From Exophiala sp. HKRS030 (taxonomy: Eukaryota; Ascomycota; Eurotiomycetes; Chaetothyriales; Herpotrichiellaceae): a stretch of DNA of 64,000 bases. The position numbers and the translations under genes were made by a program. This document shows positions 59,014 through 64,000 of the stretch, in pieces. Location: contig JAHWDD010000005.1 in the NCBI GenBank assembly GCA_023897205.1, positions 2,790,001 through 2,854,000 of the forward strand, written 5' to 3'. The stretch's first letter is position 1. The number at the start of each line of letters is the position of its first letter. The notes below the pieces were generated by a model, which searched no databases, was not told the DNA's origin, and was given only the letters and a program-made list of their open reading frames with translations.

Positions 59014-60594
59014 TTAAAGATTTTTCGTCACTTCTCTCACCGCGTCACTTCCCGCAGAATTGATCCAATTTTCGACATCAGGATTGGATTTCGTTGCACT
59101 GCTGACCTCGTGGGCTCCTCGTGGGGTCGTCCCGGTATATGATGTGTACTGAGATATCCGCTCCTGCTGGGACATGGGGTCTTGAGCATCTACTGATGCG
59201 GCCTTGCTCCGTTTGCGGCTGCGATAGAACAACAACGCCAGGCCTCCGACGATCAAGATCAAGCCCAAGACGCCGCCAACCACACCTCCTATGATCGCCC
59301 CAGTGTCACTACCACCCTTTGTGGAGCCTGAACCCCTGGCTCCCGTTGTGGTGGTCGCCGGGGATACTGGTGGGCTGCTCGTCGCGCGAGATGGCGGTGT
59401 CCTTGTTGTGACTGGATCACAGACAGCGGAAAGTTGATATCCGCCTCCTTGGTCGCTGAAATCGGTACGAATGGCGGGAGCCAATTGAAACTGGCTTCTG
59501 GCGTAGTCCACCATGAGATAGTTAAAAGTCAGGAAAGGAACTCCCCAGTCCCTCACGGACCCGGTGTTGTTTTGGGCTAGGATTTCTGCCACCATGAAGG
59601 TGTTGTTGATGACCGAGTATGTCCCGTTGACATAGCCTCTTGGGTAGACGAAAAGATCGGCAGCTGTGATCTGCGTTCGGTAGCCACCACGCAACGTGAC
59701 GGTGAGGTTACCCACCGGCGGCTGAGCTGCGTCGTATGCCAGCGCACCAGGATCCAAAGTCAAAGATGCTCCCGTAGCATTTGCAAAGTTGGCGAACATA
59801 TCCGGAGTGACCGTCAACCAGTTGACGTCAGGTTGCAGCGAGATCTGAAGAGTGTCCGAGGAGTTGGAGAAGATGTTGAAAGAGCCATTATCGGTGTCCC
59901 AACTGAGGCCGGTGACAATCGGACAGAGTGCGCAGTTCGGTTCGGATTGGAAAGTTGCAACAGTCTGGGGTTCAAACCGTGTCAAGTCCACGCCTCCGAG
60001 CACGAGCTCCCCAGGCACGCCGTAATCAATCGATCGGCTTCCCGGCCACAAAGACCAATATCGAGAGGGGCTCACGTTTTGGGCGACCGCGGCGTTGAGA
60101 AGGGTAGAGTTCCACCCGAGTGGAAGACTTCCTTGGCCACCTGGCAAGAACAATTAACAAAAAGTGCGCACGGTTGAAGCTCGCACGGGGAAAAACTCAC
60201 CATAATCAAGCTGGTCCATGAAAGCTGGAAAGCCGTCGACTACCGCATTGCCGAAGGAGATGTCGTCGTTGAAGTAGATAAAGGAGAGATGCTTTGGGTT
60301 CGGTTCGGCTGTGCCGTTCCATTGGGCCTGGGTGACTTCGGTGTAGCTCGTAGATGCACCGGAGTCGAATAGACCACCGTATTGCCCAGCACAACTGTCG
60401 TCGTAGGATGGTGCACACGCCTGCTTGTTCACAACATACAGATCGTTGTCGTTGGCACTCGGCGTCAATGCCACAATCTGCTGCGGAGTACCAATCCCAA
60501 TCCCAATCCCTCGAGTAAGGGTTTGGTCAATATTCACGCTTATATTTCCCCATTCCAGGAACATTGGGGCGGCTCCATTTGGACAGCTAGACAT
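59014..60594 (-). CDS. Membrane-anchored pepsin-like protein, probably catalytically dead
   Basis: Two exons (60201-60594, 59014-60140; intron 60 nt) encode 506 aa. The luminal part resembles the A1 aspartic-protease fold (GIGIGTPQQIV, GGLFDSGASTSYTE, GVPGELVLGGVDL). The first catalytic DTG motif, which should follow shortly after GTPQQ, is replaced by ALTPSANDNDLYVV, and no second DT/SG is seen at the usual place. Several N-x-S/T glycosylation sites, a Thr/Pro-rich stalk and one membrane span around residue 414-440 (IGGVVGGVLGLILIVGGLAL) follow, then a 65-residue basic/Ser-rich tail. Similar inactive pepsin-like proteins are known from fungi. The N-terminus is incomplete: no signal peptide precedes MSSCPNGAAP, and a pyrimidine tract ending CTCAG just upstream suggests a further exon. 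Confidence 0.78.
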
Positions 60595-62415
60595 GGTGGA
60601 CGAAATTTTGCAATGTCTGAGACAACAGATAAGTAGCTCGCAAGAATCTTTGAGTTGTGCAGAAGGCGAGTATGGGTCAAGGTATTGCCTGCCATCAATT
60701 AAATCTTGACGCTCTCTGGGATGTAGGATCAGGGAGAAGAAAACAAGAGACAAACGGGGAGCACGATCTGATGAGCATCTGATGTGGCCTGCTGCGACAG
60801 GACGGCCCTCTCTCTACGTCTGTCGCTAGTCTCCAGAGCTGAGGTTGAAAAGAGTTGATTCTTGCCATTCATGGAGAGACCTATAGTCCTCGTGTTCACC
60901 CCTTTGAGGGTGTCCGGGCGTGCATGCTGGGTTGAAAGTTGGGGGCCACAGAATAACTAGCGTTGCCGGGCTTGCATGGCCCTGTGTTTTACTTAGAAGG
61001 GCCGGATGGGGGCATGGACTGGACCCAAAAAGCACACAACTTCCTCAGACTGTTCAAAATTGCGGCTGAAATCATGCATCAAGGTCAGCGGCAAAGATAG
61101 TGTAGGTAGCCTGTAGCATTGGTGGCAGTTTAGTAGGGTTGTCAGGCCGAGCGCTCAGCTTTGCAGTATCTACCAGCCTCCAGGCCTGAGCGAGAAGGGC
61201 ACTGATACAGTATGTCGTGGCCTGATTCAGGGCGACAAGATCGATAAATCGAGACCGCCATCACAAAAGTTTCCAGACAGAGAGATGTGATGATTCTCAA
61301 CGTGAAAGCAGTCTTCGGATGGACCAAACTGCAGATCGCTTACTCTAGCCCAAACCAAGCTCGGCGCCACAATTTCCACTTTTGAAGCTGAAATGCGGAG
61401 AATGATCCAAATTTGCCAATGAGAAGAAGCAAACGCAAACTATATTTTATTAACTCGCTTGCAAAAGGACCTCGCACAGAAGGGCAGTCCATTGATGCTG
61501 GGGCCCCACGACCCTCCCCAGGCAGCCGGACAGACTGTTCTGGGGCTACGAAGTCGAATCGCACTTACATGAGGTAACAAGCCTGATACCGAGCGATTTT
61601 GGGGGGAGAATAGCTGAAAACATGCAGTACAACACTTACTATCCGCGTCGTTGCTGGGACATTGGACGCCATAGACCGTGTTTGAGGGGCCAGAGGCTGG
61701 CCATTTTGGATCATGCCTGGAAAGGATTGCCGGCAGACAGTTTATCGAGACCAGGTGGCCGTTGTTTTCAGCATTAGGCGACTGATTCGGGACGACTCCC
61801 GCTTTCTCAGCGACAACCGAAGACGTTGATCTCCTTGTATTTTGTGACTTCCTACCCGGACGTGGCGTTCCAATACTCGATAGTTTCATGCATGAGCTCG
61901 AACTTATTACACAGGCCGAGTCCGCCTCAGCAGATTGGGCGCGGAACCGACCCTACCTTCTGTCTATCAGACGACGCGTTACCGGACGATTTTCACAGGA
62001 CAACGGCTTGGACACCGGCACATGACAAATTTTCAACCGGGCAAGGGAAGAAGTTGCGCCAGCCACTGCAGCAAGATGCACTGGTGATCTAGCCCTTACT
62101 TTGACTGAAGTCTTCTTCAAGATAGACCATCTCTAGGCTGACTGATCAGCCCAGGAGCCAGAAGGCCCGGGAGATGAACTCGCTCATTGCGGGGTCACAG
62201 TGTCTTTTTCAGCTTGGGTGGATGAAGACGGGGCCTTCGGCGGGATGGGTAGAGAGGTACAGTCTGGTCGCAGTGAGCTGGTATGCCCCAGGTACTATGT
62301 TGGTCGGTCTCGAGGGTGTGTCGGATCAGGTATAAAACAGGCCCAGGCTGTTGGGTTCCTTGATGGTTCATTTCAAGTCGAAGGACAGAGTGAAACCTCC
62401 TCCCTTTGAGCCAAT
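60595..62415. other. 1.8-kb divergent intergenic region
   Basis: Between the pepsin-like protein and the active aspartic protease. It may hold an unfound first exon of the former. A minus-strand frame (61440-61889, 149 codons) has no recognised homology. A TATAAAA box for the protease gene lies at its right end. Confidence 0.45.
62331..62337 (+). promoter_or_regulatory. TATA box of the aspartic protease gene
   Basis: TATAAAA, 79-85 bases upstream of the ATG at 62416, in the expected position and orientation. Confidence 0.7.
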
Positions 62416-63768
62416 ATGCTTCCTCCACTCATCCTTCTTGCAGTATGTCTGATTGATTATATCTCTGCACTTCCTCCAACCTTGCACAAGAGAGCTTCTT
62501 CGTATGTTGCACTCCCATTCAGCACAAAGCGAACATCGAGCGTGCAAAAGCGAGACTCTGATGCACTCTCGGCCTTTGACTCACCCCTTGAAAGGGCAAG
62601 CTCCCTATACTATATCGAGGTCGGCATCGGCACGCCTCCGCAGATGATCGACCTGGTACTCGACACTGGAAGTAGTGTGATATGGGCATATTCGGCCGGG
62701 GTGGCTTCCTCATGCTCCGAATGCGGATCCGCTTACTGTCAGTCCTCCTGTCCTTGGTTGATATGCACGACTGACAAAGGTCATACAGATGATCCGTCTG
62801 AATCCCAAACGGCCATCGACAGGGAAGACCTTGGAGTACTCAATATCAGCTATGGTTCGACAAACGGAGTCAGTGGTTTCTATGTATCGGACACCTTGAC
62901 AACTCAAGATACATCCGCCCAAGACATCGTCATTGGTGTCGCCACTCATGCTGCCAAGGGTGACCCTCAAGGCGGCATCATGGGCATTGGTCTTCCCCAG
63001 AACGAACCTTCATACTTGGGTTATGGTATCGAATATCCCGGCTACATTGACCAGCTCAAGGCGCAAGGCCTCATTGGCGTTCGTGCCTATAGTGTATACC
63101 TAAACGCCATCTCGGCCACGGCTGGCATGGTCATTTTCGGCGGCTACGACAGTTCCAAGTGGCTGGGCGATCTTGTTGGCTTCCCTCTCATTGAACCGAG
63201 CCCTGATAGGCAGTTCGATCTGGATGTCGCTGCACCGACCATCTCTCTATCTTTGAACGGCCAGACATGGGAGATCCCCCCAAGCACAGTCCCCTATACT
63301 GTCACGTTGGACACTGGGACCCCCATATCTAGGCTTCCCCAAACGCAAGTAGCCGCCATTGCTGCTGCCCTTGGCGCGAGTGTGAGTACTCCTTGTCTTA
63401 TATCCTATCTCTTCCACGTCACTTACTCGGAGTCATAGTTGTCCACCTCCGATTCCGAGGTGTATACGTACGTGCTGGATTGTGGATTGGCCTCCTCCGC
63501 AGGTGGCCTGTCCTTTACCTTCGCGGATGTATCTGGTTCTGTCACCATCACCGTCCCCTATTCTGAGCTCATCATGGACGGTTCATCTGCGGGCCAATGC
63601 ATGCTGGGTATGTGGGGGGAGCCTGACGACACGGAAAATGGGAATTTTATCTTGGGCGATACGTTCCTCCGTTCCGCCTACGTGCTCTACAACTTTGACG
63701 ACATGACAGTGAGTTTGGCACAGGCAAATTGGAATAGTGACTGCGAGGACTGTATCCAACCTCTATGA
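62416..63768 (+). CDS. Secreted pepsin-like aspartic protease (A1)
   Basis: Three exons (62416-62737, 62789-63381, 63439-63768; introns 51 and 57 nt) encode 414 aa. The N-terminus is a signal peptide (MLPPLILLAVCLIDYISA), followed by a propeptide with two Lys-Arg sites (LHKR, VQKR) fit for Kex2 processing. Catalytic motifs are VLDTGSS (Asp83) and LDTGTPIS (Asp282). Flap and fold segments include YGSTNGVSGFYVSDTLT and MGIGLPQNEPS. NFILGDTFLRSAYVLYNFDD near the C-terminus is classical A1. Intron 1 is chosen because donor, CTGAC branch and CATACAG acceptor are good and splicing gives the standard SAYYDPSESQT; it is 51 nt and stop-free, so an unspliced 431-aa form is also readable. No GPI tail is seen. 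Confidence 0.9.
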
Positions 63769-64000
63769 TCATTTGTAAACTCAGAGCATGGGAAGAGAAA
63801 ACCGAAGGAAGAGCCTGAGACGGGTTCTACCAGATACAACTAAATAGTTGACAAGTCAGAATTACATACAGTCATAACAAGTTGAGAAATGCGACGCTGA
63901 GTTAGAGAATGGAGGACTCAAAATTGGTCAGCCTGATACCAGGTGTTTCCTAGGCTACATTGACCGGTCGCACAATGCGAGTCGTGAGGTGATGATACAT
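63769..64000. other. 3' flank of the aspartic protease gene
   Basis: No feature was recognised in the last 230 bases. Confidence 0.4.

Noticed and set aside
61440..61889. Minus-strand frame of 149 codons
   Set aside because: No recognised family, no upstream promoter signal, and Cys/Arg/Ser composition typical of chance frames.

Overview
The window is chromosomal DNA from a filamentous ascomycete (Pezizomycotina). Seen directly: about 28 protein genes on both strands, most with zero to three very short introns (45-85 nt, GT..AG, CTAAC/CTGAC branch-like motifs), and modest intergenic spacing. Fungal families present include fungal Set1, a HET-domain protein, a Gpi10 mannosyltransferase and pepsin-like secreted proteins. 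A closer placement (Eurotiomycetes or a neighbouring class) is only a guess. I found no prokaryotic operons, CRISPR arrays, rRNA genes, convincing tRNA genes or intact transposons.

Layout. 1-30.6 kb is a mostly housekeeping block: SET1 N-terminal part (running off the left edge), an SDR oxidoreductase, GFA1 (glucosamine-6-phosphate synthase), GPI10, an ArfGAP with UBA, NPF and polyQ features, a small C4-zinc-like protein, proteasome alpha7 (PRE10), lumazine synthase (RIB4), ornithine aminotransferase, a small unknown gene, a C2H2 zinc-finger gene, a DHA1-type MFS transporter, a WW-PhoD protein and a Gly/Ser-repeat GPI-anchored wall protein. 30.6-35.3 kb is gene-poor and holds one candidate 55-aa secreted protein. 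35.3-54.5 kb is dense again: RRP9 and PRE1 (proteasome beta4) are divergent, then a Psh1-like RING protein, SPP2, UTP13, an unknown membrane protein, SAD1/USP39, a secreted M20 peptidase, ribosomal eL36 and a Rad60/Esc2-type SUMO-like-domain protein. 54.5-64 kb is more accessory: a GFA/CENP-V zinc protein, a HET-domain protein, a membrane-anchored pepsin-like protein that appears to lack its catalytic aspartates, and a divergent, apparently active secreted aspartic protease.

Functional themes. Ribosome and RNA machinery (RRP9, UTP13, eL36, SPP2, SAD1), proteasome (PRE1, PRE10) and wall/GPI biology (GFA1 makes the precursor of UDP-GlcNAc, Gpi10 builds GPI anchors, and a GPI-type wall protein is nearby) recur, but this looks like ordinary fungal gene order rather than a cluster.

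The most unusual things seen are introns placed in or directly after the start codon in three genes (PRE1 is split AT|G, PRE10 has an ATG-only first coding exon, GFA1 a 5-nt one), the divergent protease/pseudo-protease pair, and an in-frame stop-free intron in the protease that could give two isoforms. No clearly new multi-gene system was recognised.
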